This document shows, in pieces, positions 54,937-63,168 of a stretch of DNA of 64,000 nt. Both the position numbers and the translations under genes were made by a program. The DNA comes from Desemzia incerta (GTDB taxonomy: Bacteria > Bacillota > Bacilli > Lactobacillales > Carnobacteriaceae). The DNA lies in assembly GCF_900115825.1 (NCBI RefSeq), contig NZ_FOXW01000001.1, forward strand, positions 1 to 64,000, in the 5' to 3' direction. The notes below the pieces were generated by a model. That model was not told where the DNA came from, searched no databases, and saw only the letters and a program-made list of their open reading frames with translations. Within the stretch, counting starts at the first letter, position 1. The number at the start of each line of letters is the position of its first letter.

Positions 54937-55680
54937 ATGAAAATAAATAACAGTCAATTAACGATCAACATGCTGGCGTATGAAGCTCTTGTCAATGAAA
55001 CAACGAGCCAAGCGGACTTTTTTGATGAAATCAAAACAGCCGGTATTACTAAAATAGAAGTACGAAGAGAATACATTCAAGACGCTGCCGATTTAGTCGC
55101 TATTCAACAAGCAGCTGCCGGCCTGGAGATTGAATTGTTTTACGCGGTCCCTGAGATTTTATTTGCGGACAAATTACTGCCGTTGGAAGATCTAGAAACA
55201 TACTTCAATGAAGCTCATCTCTTAGGTGCCAAACAAATTAAATTTACAGCCGGTTATGCAGAGGTAACTCAAGAGGAAGCAGATGAGTTGAATCGTTTAT
55301 TGAACAAATTCGGCATAGAGAATCTGACACTGGAAAATGGACAGGATCCTGCTTTCGCTAAAGCAGAGACGCTGTATGAGTTCATCCAAGAACTGAAAGC
55401 TAAAAAACTTCCGGTAAGCGTGACGTTCGATACGGGAAACTGCTTATATGTAGATGAAAATCCGTTGGAAAGTTTTCGCCTATTGACAGAAGAAATCCGT
55501 TATATCCATTTGAAAGATGTTTCCAAAGAAACGTTATCTCCAACATTGAATGGCGAAGGAGATGTGCCGGTAAAAGAAATTTTGGCACAAGTTCCGGTAA
55601 CGGTCAATGTGGCTATCGAATATCCGCTCGGTACTCATCCTACAGCGACCTTAGCAAAAGAAATCGCTAAAATCAGCTAA
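54937..55680 (+). CDS. Sugar phosphate isomerase/epimerase-like TIM-barrel protein
   Basis: 247 residues of the xylose-isomerase-like/AP-endonuclease-2 TIM barrel. Metal-site positions are visible: E in KIEVRREY, the LTLENG strand, the VTFDTGNCLY aspartate, the IHLKDV histidine and a final AIEYPLG glutamate. The substrate is not predictable. ATG at 54937 is preferred over GTG at 54922, which would start within the ribosome-site region. It is a single gene ended by a bidirectional terminator. Confidence 0.82.
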   Translation: MKINNSQLTINMLAYEALVNETTSQADFFDEIKTAGITKIEVRREYIQDAADLVAIQQAAAGLEIELFYAVPEILFADKLLPLEDLETYFNEAHLLGAKQIKFTAGYAEVTQEEADELNRLLNKFGIENLTLENGQDPAFAKAETLYEFIQELKAKKLPVSVTFDTGNCLYVDENPLESFRLLTEEIRYIHLKDVSKETLSPTLNGEGDVPVKEILAQVPVTVNVAIEYPLGTHPTATLAKEIAKIS

Positions 55681-55682
55681 AC

Positions 55683-55725
55683 AAAAAAGCCTTTATCCAC
55701 AAACGTTGTGGATAAAGGCTTTTTT
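55683..55725. terminator. Bidirectional terminator between convergent genes
   Basis: A stem of about 17 bp (AAAAAGCCTTTATCCAC with GTGGATAAAGGCTTTTT) and a 7-base loop, T-run on both strands. It ends the isomerase-like gene and the minus-strand aminotransferase. Confidence 0.93.
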
Positions 55726-56545
55726 AAGCTTCTTTTTTAGAGGCAATATATTGTTTCACTAAGCGATCGTACTCACGCATAATAGTTGAAACCACCGGAT
55801 TTTTTGTCGACTCTAATGTGATGGAATCGATGGAAGCTATAGGCAATACATCGTTACCTGTTCCTGAAATAAAAGCTCCGTCGATGGTATTTAATTCAGT
55901 CACAGGAATATTTTGTTCAATGATATCAATTTGCTGCTGTTGGCAAATGGCCACAACTTTAGAACGGACAATACCTAAAAGAACCGTTTTGGCTGGAGAA
56001 GTATAGAGCTTATCACCTTTTACAATAAACAAATTTGAACGGCTGCCTTCTGTGACGTTATCTTCTTGGTCGACCAACAGCACTTCATAGGAACCTGTTT
56101 TTTCTCGTTCCGCTAGTACAATTTTTTGATACTCTTCACGCTGGATCTTGATATTGGGATCTTCTCTTTCCAACTTCAACAAAGTTGTTTTCATTCCAGT
56201 TTGATAATAGCTCGCTGGCGGATAAGGGCTTTTAGTGAAGAAAGCCAGTAAACCTATGTCTTTATTCCATATCAATTTGATATTTTGATCAGAGACACCA
56301 TTTTTAGCAACAAGTTGGTATAAACGATTGATTAAAATATCATCTGAATCTGTTAAAGGAATGCCGACAGATAAAGCAGATGCTCTGAATCGGCGCAAAT
56401 GATCTTCTAAAAATAAAGGGATGCCTTCTCTAACACGAATCACTTCATACACATTTTTTCCTGTTAACTGTTCAAACGGCTGCAGGTTGTCTGTGGATTG
56501 TTCTTGATCATTATGATAGTAAAACTTTTGTTCAACGTATTCCAT
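55724..56545 (-). CDS. Class IV PLP aminotransferase (branched-chain / D-amino acid / ADC lyase type)
   Basis: 273 residues of PLP fold-type IV. VYEVIRVREGIPLFLEDHLRRF is the N-terminal signature, VTEGSRSNLFIVKG the phosphate-binding stretch, and GAFISGTGNDVLPI the late motif. The fold family includes IlvE, D-alanine aminotransferase and aminodeoxychorismate lyase; the length (about 270) and lack of pabA/pabB neighbours leave the substrate open. The start at 56545 is chosen because AGAGG sits 9 bases upstream; the ATG at 56554 overlaps that site. Confidence 0.85.
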   Translation of the reverse strand: MEYVEQKFYYHNDQEQSTDNLQPFEQLTGKNVYEVIRVREGIPLFLEDHLRRFRASALSVGIPLTDSDDILINRLYQLVAKNGVSDQNIKLIWNKDIGLLAFFTKSPYPPASYYQTGMKTTLLKLEREDPNIKIQREEYQKIVLAEREKTGSYEVLLVDQEDNVTEGSRSNLFIVKGDKLYTSPAKTVLLGIVRSKVVAICQQQQIDIIEQNIPVTELNTIDGAFISGTGNDVLPIASIDSITLESTKNPVVSTIMREYDRLVKQYIASKKEA

Positions 56546-56738
56546 ATTCTTCATCCTCTTTTATTTGATAATGGTGATTAATTTAATCAGGAGAGTACTG
56601 ATGATCTATTCTAGATAAGTGTATCACTTTTCCCAAATGAAGACAGCAGTGATTTTAAGAGATGGAGAGATACAGCTCGTTTTATAGTGTATAGTATGGT
56701 ACTTTATACAAAATACATACTGAGAGAAGGTTATTGTA

Positions 56739-56936
56739 ATGACAAAAAATGAGCGAAAATGGCATAAGATTTATACAGCATTAATGGTTTTTATTTATCT
56801 CATTTACATCCCCGTATCAGTAATAGAATGGTTATCCACAGATAGCGGCTTTCCAATCGTAGCTTTAGTGGTAGGGATCGCCTTGCCATTTATGAGAAAA
56901 AATCATATGGCACAACTAAAAGAGGAACAAAAATAG
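56739..56936 (+). CDS. Small two-helix membrane protein, function unknown
   Basis: 65 residues: basic N-terminus, two hydrophobic helices (~13-31 and 38-51) and a basic/acidic tail. AGAGAAGG 8-10 bases upstream supports translation. No family recognised. Confidence 0.7.
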   Translation: MTKNERKWHKIYTALMVFIYLIYIPVSVIEWLSTDSGFPIVALVVGIALPFMRKNHMAQLKEEQK

Positions 56937-56970
56937 ATAAGGTTCGTAAACGTAAGTGAAGTCTTAACTT

Positions 56971-56999
56971 TTTACTCCTAGAAAAAAAGATGATAAACT
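56971..56999 (+). promoter_or_regulatory. Promoter of the zinc alcohol dehydrogenase gene
   Basis: TTTACT (56971-56976), a 17-base spacer and TAAACT (56994-56999), 46 bases before the ATG. Confidence 0.5.
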
Positions 57000-57045
57000 A
57001 CTTTTAAAGCTTAAACTATCACTTTTACAAAAAAGGAGAGATTTT

Positions 57046-58194
57046 ATGCGCGCAGTAACATGGCAAGGAAACGAAAAAATGGAAGTGAAGACAGTTCCGG
57101 ATCCAACGATCGAAGAACCAACAGATATGGTCATTCGTATTACAGCTACAGCTATTTGCGGTTCTGATTTGCATCTATACCATAACGGGAAACCGGTCAT
57201 GGAAGAAGATTATGTAGTAGGGCATGAGCCTATGGGAATTGTTGAAGAAGTTGGTTCTGCAGTGACTAAAGTGAAAAAAGGTGACCGAGTCGTTATTCCA
57301 TTTAATATTGGTTGTGGAGAGTGCCATTTCTGTGCTCATCATATGGAAAGTCAATGTGATAATTCCAACCCTAATCCAATGTTTGATCAAGGCGGATTGT
57401 TCGGTTTTGGTAAAATGCAAGGAAATTATCCTGGAGGACAAGCTGAATACTTACGTGTCCCATTTGCGGATTTCACATCTTTTGTGGTCCCAGAAAGCAA
57501 TCTGCCAGATGAAAAAGTTCTCTTTTTATCTGATATTTTACCTACAGCTTATTGGAGTGTAGAACACAGTGGGATGAAAGCTGGAGATACAGTAATCGTT
57601 TTAGGTTCAGGACCCGTTGGTTTGTTCGTTCAACAATTTGCGAAGATGAAAGGGGCAGCACGAGTGATTGCTGTGGATAACGTCGACCATCGATTGCAGC
57701 ATGCAAAAAAAATGAATGGAGTGGAAACCGTCAACTTCTCAAATGTTTCTGAAGTGGGCGACCAACTGTATGAAATGACAAAAGGCGGCGCTGAAATTGT
57801 TATTGATTGCGTAGGGATGGATGGCGTCAAACCGTTAAAAGAAAAAGCGAAAGATTTTGTTTCTCTACAAAGCGGATCTTATTCACCAATACAAACAGCT
57901 AGTGAAGCGGTGAAGAAATTTGGAACGATTATGGTGACTGGAGTTTATATGACACCAGCTGCCAACTTCCCGTTCCACAATATCTTCACTCGAAATGTGA
58001 ATATCAAATCGGGACAAGCTCCTGTTATCCATTTGATGCCAAAAATTTACGACATGATTGAAAAAGACATGTTCGATCCAACAAGTATTATCACGCATAC
58101 GATGCCGTTGGAACGTGCAGCTGAAGCTTATGATATATTCGATAAAAAAGCTGACGACAACATCAAAGTAGTATTGAAACCAGGTATGTCTTAA
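57046..58194 (+). CDS. Zinc-dependent alcohol dehydrogenase (MDR family)
   Basis: 382 residues of the medium-chain dehydrogenase family. Catalytic zinc ligands lie in ICGSDLH and GHEPMG; structural zinc cysteines are spaced C-x2-C-x2-C-x7-C in the CGECHFC region. The Rossmann fold is marked by VLGSGPVGLFVQQFAK and the following AVDN (aspartate suggests NAD). The layout is that of the glutathione-dependent formaldehyde dehydrogenase-like subgroup; the substrate is unknown. AAAGGAGAG precedes the ATG. Single gene, with a terminator-like hairpin (58202-58241) after it. Confidence 0.92.
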   Translation: MRAVTWQGNEKMEVKTVPDPTIEEPTDMVIRITATAICGSDLHLYHNGKPVMEEDYVVGHEPMGIVEEVGSAVTKVKKGDRVVIPFNIGCGECHFCAHHMESQCDNSNPNPMFDQGGLFGFGKMQGNYPGGQAEYLRVPFADFTSFVVPESNLPDEKVLFLSDILPTAYWSVEHSGMKAGDTVIVLGSGPVGLFVQQFAKMKGAARVIAVDNVDHRLQHAKKMNGVETVNFSNVSEVGDQLYEMTKGGAEIVIDCVGMDGVKPLKEKAKDFVSLQSGSYSPIQTASEAVKKFGTIMVTGVYMTPAANFPFHNIFTRNVNIKSGQAPVIHLMPKIYDMIEKDMFDPTSIITHTMPLERAAEAYDIFDKKADDNIKVVLKPGMS

Positions 58195-58201
58195 AAATAA
58201 A

Positions 58202-58241
58202 CAGTCTCTTTGAAAGTAATTTTTCAAAGAGACTGTTTTTC
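58202..58241 (+). terminator. Terminator after the alcohol dehydrogenase gene
   Basis: CAGTCTCTTTGAAA pairs with TTTCAAAGAGACTG around a short loop, then a T5 run. Confidence 0.9.
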
Positions 58242-58272
58242 GTTGTAAACTCATAAAAGAAAGGACTTTTAC

Positions 58273-58652
58273 ATGATTCAACAAGTTGGGAAAATCATGT
58301 TGTAGGTAGAGGACCAAAAAAAGCTAAAGAGTTCTGGGTGGAAAAAGTGGGGTTCAGTGTTGTGGAAGATCAAACACAGGAAAACATTCGCTGGATAGAA
58401 ATAACTCCGACCCAAGAGGCGCAGACGCACTTCGTTCTTCATGACAAAAATGTTATAGCTGAACTTGAATCTGAACTGACTTTAGCGACGCCTTCTTTGT
58501 TGCTCTTCACTCCAGACATAGAAAAATTGTACACGGAGTTCAAGCAAAAAGGAATAACGGTCGGCGAATTGGTCAGCACACCTACAGGTAGAGGGTTTAA
58601 TTTTTCAGACCCTGAAGAGCAGTATTTTTCGGTGGTAGAAGAAAAAAGGTAA
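58273..58652 (+). pseudogene. VOC/glyoxalase-family protein, broken by a stop codon and a frameshift
   Basis: Reading from ATG 58273 gives MIQQVGKIML, then an in-frame TAG at 58303-58305 where VOC proteins usually have a tyrosine, then VEDQKK. After the A7 run at 58316-58322 the frame must shift by one base to continue AKEFWVEKVGFSVV and the remaining ~105 codons, which are intact and VOC-like (TPDIEKLYTEFKQKGI, FNFSDPEEQYFSV). One lost A would explain the shift. A truncated start at GTG 58338 lacks the first strand and a ribosome site. Sequencing error is possible, but two independent lesions favour real decay. Confidence 0.8.
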
Positions 58653-58700
58653 AGAGAGGATTGCTGATTTGCGTATTCTTTCTAGAATAGATTCAGTAAA

Positions 58701-58733
58701 AAGGTCACGCAAAAAAATTGCGTGACCTTCTTC
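58701..58733. terminator. Terminator after the VOC pseudogene
   Basis: A 12-bp perfect stem (58701-58712 with 58718-58729) with a 5-base A loop. The T tract is moderate on both strands. Confidence 0.8.
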
Positions 58734-58746
58734 ACGTTTAACTCTA

Positions 58747-58777
58747 AAAAAGGAACGCAAATAATTTTTACGTTCCC
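58747..58777 (-). terminator. Terminator of the malic enzyme operon
   Basis: GGAACG pairs with CGTTCC (about 58752-58757 with 58771-58776). On the minus strand the hairpin is followed by a T6 run. It lies 60 bases past the malic enzyme stop. Confidence 0.65.
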
Positions 58778-58836
58778 TTATCCCCTATTTTCCTCTTAAA
58801 CAGTCACGCAAACACTCAAAGGTGACTTCCCACTCG

Positions 58837-60009
58837 TCAAATTCGGGCTACGCCTGTTTCCACAGCTGTTTTTTTCACCGCTTCGCAGACAGCAGCAGCC
58901 ACTCTTTTGTCGAGGGCATCCGGGATGATGTAATCTGGTGCCAATTCTTCCGCACCAATCAAATCAGCGATAGCATGAGAAGCGGCCATTTTCATTTCGT
59001 CATTGATATCACGGGCTCTTACGGATAAAGCTCCTTTGAAGACACCCGGAAAAGCTAAGACATTGTTAACTTGGTTGGGGAAATCGCTGCGTCCAGTACC
59101 TATTACAGCGACTCCTGCTGCTTTTGCGTCATCTGGCATGATCTCGGGTGTCGGATTGGCCATGGCAAAAACAATGGAGTCTGAAGCCATTTTACTTACC
59201 ATTTCAGAGGTCAAAATATTAGGTGCAGATACTCCGATGAAAACGTCAGCGTTCATCAGAGCTGTGGATAAATCACCAGTTTGATTTTCTATATTAGTCG
59301 CAGTCAACATTTTTTTCTGTTCACTATTTAGTTCAGGATAAGCAGAAGACAAGATTCCTTTTTTATCTGCTAAAATCAAGTTTTGAACGCCAAAACTCAA
59401 CAAGTGTTTTGCGATGGCTATACCGGCAGAACCAGCCCCGTTCACTACGACTTTAATATCTGAAAAAGATTTGTGTACTAATTTTAAAGCGTTGATTAAA
59501 CCGGCAGCGACGACGATGGCTGTACCATGCTGGTCATCATGGAAAACAGGAATATCTAAAGACGCTTTAAGTCTCCGTTCGATGTCAAAACATTCCGGAG
59601 CTGCAATGTCTTCTAAGTTGATCCCGCCAAAACTATTGGCTAGTTGTTCAATCGTTTGTACAACTGTCTCTACATCTAAAGCTTCAATACAAATAGGAAA
59701 AGCATCCACATCAGCAAATTCTTTAAACAGCACACATTTGCCCTCCATGACAGGCATCGAAGCACTGGGGCCAATATTTCCCAACCCTAAGACTGCTGTC
59801 CCATTGGTAATGACGCCGACCAAATTGTTTCTCCTAGTGAGCTGATAAGCTTTTTCGGGATCACCTGCTATAGCTAAACAAGCTTCTGCAACTCCAGGAG
59901 TATAAGCTAAAGCTAAATCTTCGCGACTCGTGATTTTTGCTCTGCTGATGACTTCGATTTTTCCATTCCATTCAAAATGCTTATCTAAGGCTTTTTTTCT
60001 TACATCCAT
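58837..60009 (-). CDS. NAD(P)-dependent malic enzyme
   Basis: 390 residues, the short bacterial malic enzyme (~390-410). YTPGVAEACLAI is the conserved N-terminal motif with the catalytic tyrosine; a lysine and the metal ligands lie in the EDIAAPECFDIE and FHDDQHGTA segments. VVNGAGSAGIAIAKHL binds the dinucleotide. It decarboxylates malate to pyruvate. The start at 60009 follows GAGGTG by 6 bases; a frame from 60066 runs into the upstream gene. It is 10 bases from the Ldh2-type gene, in one operon. Confidence 0.93.
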   Translation of the reverse strand: MDVRKKALDKHFEWNGKIEVISRAKITSREDLALAYTPGVAEACLAIAGDPEKAYQLTRRNNLVGVITNGTAVLGLGNIGPSASMPVMEGKCVLFKEFADVDAFPICIEALDVETVVQTIEQLANSFGGINLEDIAAPECFDIERRLKASLDIPVFHDDQHGTAIVVAAGLINALKLVHKSFSDIKVVVNGAGSAGIAIAKHLLSFGVQNLILADKKGILSSAYPELNSEQKKMLTATNIENQTGDLSTALMNADVFIGVSAPNILTSEMVSKMASDSIVFAMANPTPEIMPDDAKAAGVAVIGTGRSDFPNQVNNVLAFPGVFKGALSVRARDINDEMKMAASHAIADLIGAEELAPDYIIPDALDKRVAAAVCEAVKKTAVETGVARI

Positions 60010-60019
60010 CAGTGTCACC

Positions 60020-61126
60020 TCAATCTTCAAATGGGAAACGGAAGTCGACCAATCCAGCATCGTCACGGATAGCGATTAATTCTTTTTGTACCGATTCATT
60101 TACAGGCAAGCCGGTTTTTTCTCGTTCTTGCCAAATCAAATATTCTTTTTCTCCAGCAGTGTAAATACGTTCAGCTCCAGGCGCTTTTTGTGAAGAACGC
60201 AACTCGCGCATGATGTCTCCAGCTGTTTTCTTGAAACTGTCTAGACCCATAAATGCTTCCGTATCGATAGCGATAAAGAAGTGACCTAAATGGAATTTTG
60301 TTTTTTCACCGTTTTCTCCAATTCCTGTTAACATGCTTAAAAAACTCCCTTGTTGTAAAGCAGCTGATAAAACTTCTACGATCGTTGCATAGCCGTAACC
60401 TTTGTAGCCAGATAATTCTTCACCGATACCTCCTAAAGGGGCCAACGCGGCTTCACCGGTTTGAAGATCATGAAGAATTTGATTGGAATCTGTCAGAGCA
60501 GAACCATCGCGTCCGATAACTGTTCCGGCAGGAGTGTCTTTTCCTTCGCGGGCATACAATTCAATTTTCCCTCTTTGGATGATAGAAGTCGCACAATCTA
60601 ATGAAAAATGGAAAGGTTCGTCAGTAGGAAAACTGACTGTCAAAGGATTAGTTCCTAATTTGTTTTCTACTCCAAAAGTAGGTGCAATCGATGGACGGGC
60701 ATTTGTCCCTGACATACCAATACAACCAGCATCAGCAGCCATATCTGTGTGATATCCGGCAATTCCATAGTGAGTAGAATTGCGGACAGCCACCATGCCC
60801 ATACCGTATTTTTTTGCTTTTTCGATAGCCACTTTCATTGAATGATGGGCAATCACTTGTCCCATTCCATCATGACCATCTACTACAGCAGTAGTAGGGG
60901 TTTCGCGAATGATTTCGAAGTCGGTAACAGGATTTTGCACGCCATCTTTGATGCGGTCTATATAAATCGGCTTGAAACGATTTACACCGTGACTCTCGAT
61001 TCCTTTTTTATCCGATTGCAATAAGACATCCGCACAAATTTTGACATCATCTTCAGGTACCCCATAAGCAGAAAAAGCCTTTTCGACAAAATCAGTCAAA
61101 AAGTCCCATTCTAAATAATTTGACAT
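60020..61126 (-). CDS. Ldh2-family malate/L-lactate dehydrogenase
   Basis: 368 residues of the Ldh2/MDG2 family, which binds NAD(P) with a non-Rossmann fold. KKGIESHGVNRF carries the catalytic His, RNSTHYGIAGYHTDMAA the cofactor loop, and GTNPLTVSFPT is conserved. Members oxidise malate, lactate, ureidoglycolate or sulfolactate. The start near 61126 follows GGAGGA by about 8 bases; a TTG-initiated extension to 61165 is rejected. First gene of the operon with malic enzyme, suggesting a malate-related role under catabolite control. Confidence 0.88.
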   Translation of the reverse strand: MSNYLEWDFLTDFVEKAFSAYGVPEDDVKICADVLLQSDKKGIESHGVNRFKPIYIDRIKDGVQNPVTDFEIIRETPTTAVVDGHDGMGQVIAHHSMKVAIEKAKKYGMGMVAVRNSTHYGIAGYHTDMAADAGCIGMSGTNARPSIAPTFGVENKLGTNPLTVSFPTDEPFHFSLDCATSIIQRGKIELYAREGKDTPAGTVIGRDGSALTDSNQILHDLQTGEAALAPLGGIGEELSGYKGYGYATIVEVLSAALQQGSFLSMLTGIGENGEKTKFHLGHFFIAIDTEAFMGLDSFKKTAGDIMRELRSSQKAPGAERIYTAGEKEYLIWQEREKTGLPVNESVQKELIAIRDDAGLVDFRFPFED

Positions 61127-61177
61127 GACAATTCCTCCTTTTTGAATTTGTGAATCAGTGATCAAATAACAATAAAT

Positions 61178-61191
61178 AGAAAACGCTTACA
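61178..61191. promoter_or_regulatory. cre site upstream of the Ldh2-malic enzyme operon
   Basis: AGAAAACGCTTACA matches the consensus TGWAANCGNTNWCA at 13 of 14 positions (complement TGTAAGCGTTTTCT). It lies 52-65 bases upstream of the Ldh2 start, consistent with CcpA control. A TATAAT on the minus strand at 61205-61200 could be the -10; the best -35 candidate is badly spaced. Confidence 0.7.
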
Positions 61192-61340
61192 TAACTACGA
61201 TTATAGTTTAACATAAGTCAAAATCTCCCTCAATCAAAACTTAAAAGAAATAAAGAATTGTTTTACAAAGAATAAAATTCCGACACTTTAAAAACACGAA
61301 TGATTTTTAATTGGTAAATTAAAATATTTCGTAATTAAGC

Positions 61341-61369
61341 TTTACTTTTTGGTTATATCCTAATATAAT
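61341..61369 (+). promoter_or_regulatory. Promoter of the purine permease gene
   Basis: TTTACT (61341-61346), a 17-base spacer and TATAAT (61364-61369), 76 bases before the start codon. Confidence 0.8.
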
Positions 61370-61384
61370 GATTTTACAACTTTA

Positions 61385-61427
61385 ATAAACGAACTATTTA
61401 ATGATTAAGAGGTAAAGCGTTCGTTAT
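61385..61427. promoter_or_regulatory. Inverted PurBox-like repeats in the permease leader
   Basis: AACGAAC (61388-61394) and GTTCGTT (61419-61425) form an inverted pair 24 bases apart. The left box ATAAACGAACTAT differs from the PurR consensus AWWWCCGAACWWT at one position; the right is weaker. The position downstream of the -10 would suit repression by PurR. Confidence 0.5.
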
Positions 61428-61444
61428 AAAACAGGAGGGTTAAT

Positions 61445-62815
61445 GTGGAAGAGAAAATGCAGCATCCAGTAGTTGGTAGTAGAAGAGTGGATCACTTGAA
61501 AGAACAAGATGATAGTCTAACGTTGAATTACGGAATTGAAGACACACCCGATTTTGTCACCACCGTTGTTTTAGGGTTTCAAAATGTACTAACGGCTTTT
61601 GGAGGACTCGTAGCGGTCCCTTTGGTTATTGCAGGTATCGCCGGTTTTGGCGTTACAGATACAGCTTACATGATCAGTGCTGCATTATTGGTTTCTGGAA
61701 TCGTCTCGATCATCCAATCAAAAGGATTTGGACCAAAAAAATTTAGAGTAGGGGCAGGTATCCCAACTATCATGGGAACTGATTTTGGTTTCGTAGGACC
61801 GGCAAATGCAGTCATCAATACGATGGGTGGAGGTATTGCAGGATACCTAGGCGGAACGATGATGGGGGCGTTAATTGAAATCGGGCTCAGCTTTTTTGTC
61901 AAACCGCTAATGAAATTTTTCCCTCCTGTAGTTACTGGATCAGTTATTGCGCTGATGGGAATGACTTTGATGCCAGTTGCTTTTGAATGGGTCGGAGGCG
62001 GAGTTGGAGCTGCCAACTTTGGAGATCCATTCAACTTGATTATCGCGAGTTTTGTTTTCTTGATCGTTCTTGGAATCAACCATTATGGCAGCAAGAGAAT
62101 TGCTCCAGCTGCTGTGTTGTTAGGGATCGTCATTGGTTATCTTGTCTGTATTCCTCTAGGTATGGTCGATTTTTCTCAAGTGGCTCAAGCGCAATGGTTC
62201 GCTTTTCCACAACTGTTCAAGTTTGGAATCAACTTTGATTTGAAATTTGCGATTCCATTTGTAGCAGGATACTTAGTGACCATTATTGAAACGGTGGGAG
62301 TTATGCAAACCATCGGCGAAGTCACACAAACGAAATTATCTGATGAAGATATAGCCAATGGTGTGCGGGCAGACGGTGTCGGTTCTTTCATTGGACCAGC
62401 TTTAGGATCTGGTCCAGTAGCAACGTTCAGTCAAAATGCTGGTTTGATTCCGTTGACTCGAAACGCTTCACGTTCAGTAGCTATAGCTGCGGGAGTCATT
62501 TTGATGTTAATGAGTTTTTTCCCTAAGTTTGCTACTTTGGTATCAATTATGCCCATGCCGGTTCTAGGTGGAGCTGGGATCTTGATGTTCGGCACAGTTG
62601 CTGGTGCCGGAATCAAATCCCTTTCACGTGTTAAAATGAATAACCGCAACTTACTGATCGTCTCTTCTGCAATTGGAGTCGGCTTAGGTGTAGCTTTTAG
62701 ACCAGAAGTAGTAGCGGGTCTACCGGGAATTCTAGGCGGATTGTTTTCTTCAGGAATTTCAGCTGGTACGATCGTAGCTTTAGTCTTAAACATTTTGTTG
62801 AAAGAAGAAAAATAA
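61445..62815 (+). CDS. NCS2 xanthine/uracil-type nucleobase permease
   Basis: 456 residues of the nucleobase:cation symporter-2 family with about 14 membrane segments. QNVLTAFGGLVAVPLVIAG is the first conserved segment; GSGPVATFSQNAGLIPLTRNASR is the substrate-region motif (NCS2 Q-N-x-G). The PurBox-like upstream repeats favour a purine (xanthine or guanine) over uracil. Start GTG follows AGGAGGG by 5 bases. Confidence 0.9.
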   Translation: MEEKMQHPVVGSRRVDHLKEQDDSLTLNYGIEDTPDFVTTVVLGFQNVLTAFGGLVAVPLVIAGIAGFGVTDTAYMISAALLVSGIVSIIQSKGFGPKKFRVGAGIPTIMGTDFGFVGPANAVINTMGGGIAGYLGGTMMGALIEIGLSFFVKPLMKFFPPVVTGSVIALMGMTLMPVAFEWVGGGVGAANFGDPFNLIIASFVFLIVLGINHYGSKRIAPAAVLLGIVIGYLVCIPLGMVDFSQVAQAQWFAFPQLFKFGINFDLKFAIPFVAGYLVTIIETVGVMQTIGEVTQTKLSDEDIANGVRADGVGSFIGPALGSGPVATFSQNAGLIPLTRNASRSVAIAAGVILMLMSFFPKFATLVSIMPMPVLGGAGILMFGTVAGAGIKSLSRVKMNNRNLLIVSSAIGVGLGVAFRPEVVAGLPGILGGLFSSGISAGTIVALVLNILLKEEK

Positions 62816-62829
62816 CTAATTCTTTTAAG

Positions 62830-62867
62830 GTCTGACTTTTATGCAAATAAAAGTTGGGCTTTTTTAT
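62830..62867 (+). terminator. Terminator after the permease gene
   Basis: CTTTTAT pairs with ATAAAAG around GCAA, extended by several wobble pairs and AAG/CTT, then T6. Confidence 0.75.
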
Positions 62868-62916
62868 GCTTTTCGGTAACTATTTGGTTGTGTAAGGTGA
62901 AGAGTCGCTTATATCG

Positions 62917-63050
62917 GCCATGAGCGAGTAAAAAAGATGCCTTATGGCACAAAAAAAATTCCAAACGGCCATGAGAGTGGAAAAAATATTCCTCATGGCT
63001 GATATGAACGATTTACAAGCCATGAGCATAGACAAATTAAGATTTATGGC
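62917..63050. repeat. Three phased 51-bp repeats, each an 8-bp inverted repeat
   Basis: GCCATGAG begins at 62917, 62968 and 63019, exactly 51 bases apart. Each is followed after exactly 16 bases by CTTATGGC (62941), CTCATGGC (62992) or TTTATGGC (63043), forming a 32-base imperfect palindrome. The 19-base stretches between units differ in sequence. The unit is a multiple of three and the minus strand stays open (63 codons, 17-residue repeats containing LMA), but no ribosome site supports translation. It lies between the permease terminator and the CAP-domain gene. Confidence 0.85.
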
Positions 63051-63114
63051 GCAAAATGCCAATCCAGCCATCCTAAACTAGTAATCAGTCTGTAACCTGC
63101 TGGAGGAGATAATT

Positions 63115-63123
63115 TGGTATACT
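63115..63123 (+). promoter_or_regulatory. Extended -10 promoter of the CAP-domain gene
   Basis: TGGTATACT: extended TG plus TATACT at 63118-63123, 46 bases before the start codon. No good -35 is present. Confidence 0.5.
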
Positions 63124-63168
63124 AAAGTATCTAGTAAAACACCTTTGTTCATAAGAAAGGAAGTAAAG

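Larger units (their letters stand above)
61127..61444. other. Divergent control region between Ldh2 and permease genes
   Basis: 318 bases without a gene. From left to right: the cre site and minus-strand promoter zone (61178-61240), AT-rich DNA, the permease promoter (61341-61369) and PurBox-like inverted repeats in the permease leader. A purine riboswitch was looked for and not found. Confidence 0.7.

Noticed and set aside
61127-61444. Purine riboswitch before the NCS2 permease
   Set aside because: The conserved loop and junction bases of the purine aptamer are not present; only PurBox-like repeats are seen.
62917-63050. CRISPR array
   Set aside because: There are only three units, the conserved parts are dyad arms around variable loops, the spacing segments are 19 bases and no cas genes are near.
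62880-63071. 63-codon minus-strand frame over the 51-bp repeats
   Set aside because: It has no ribosome site or promoter; openness follows from the repeat period being a multiple of three. Kept as part of the repeat finding instead.
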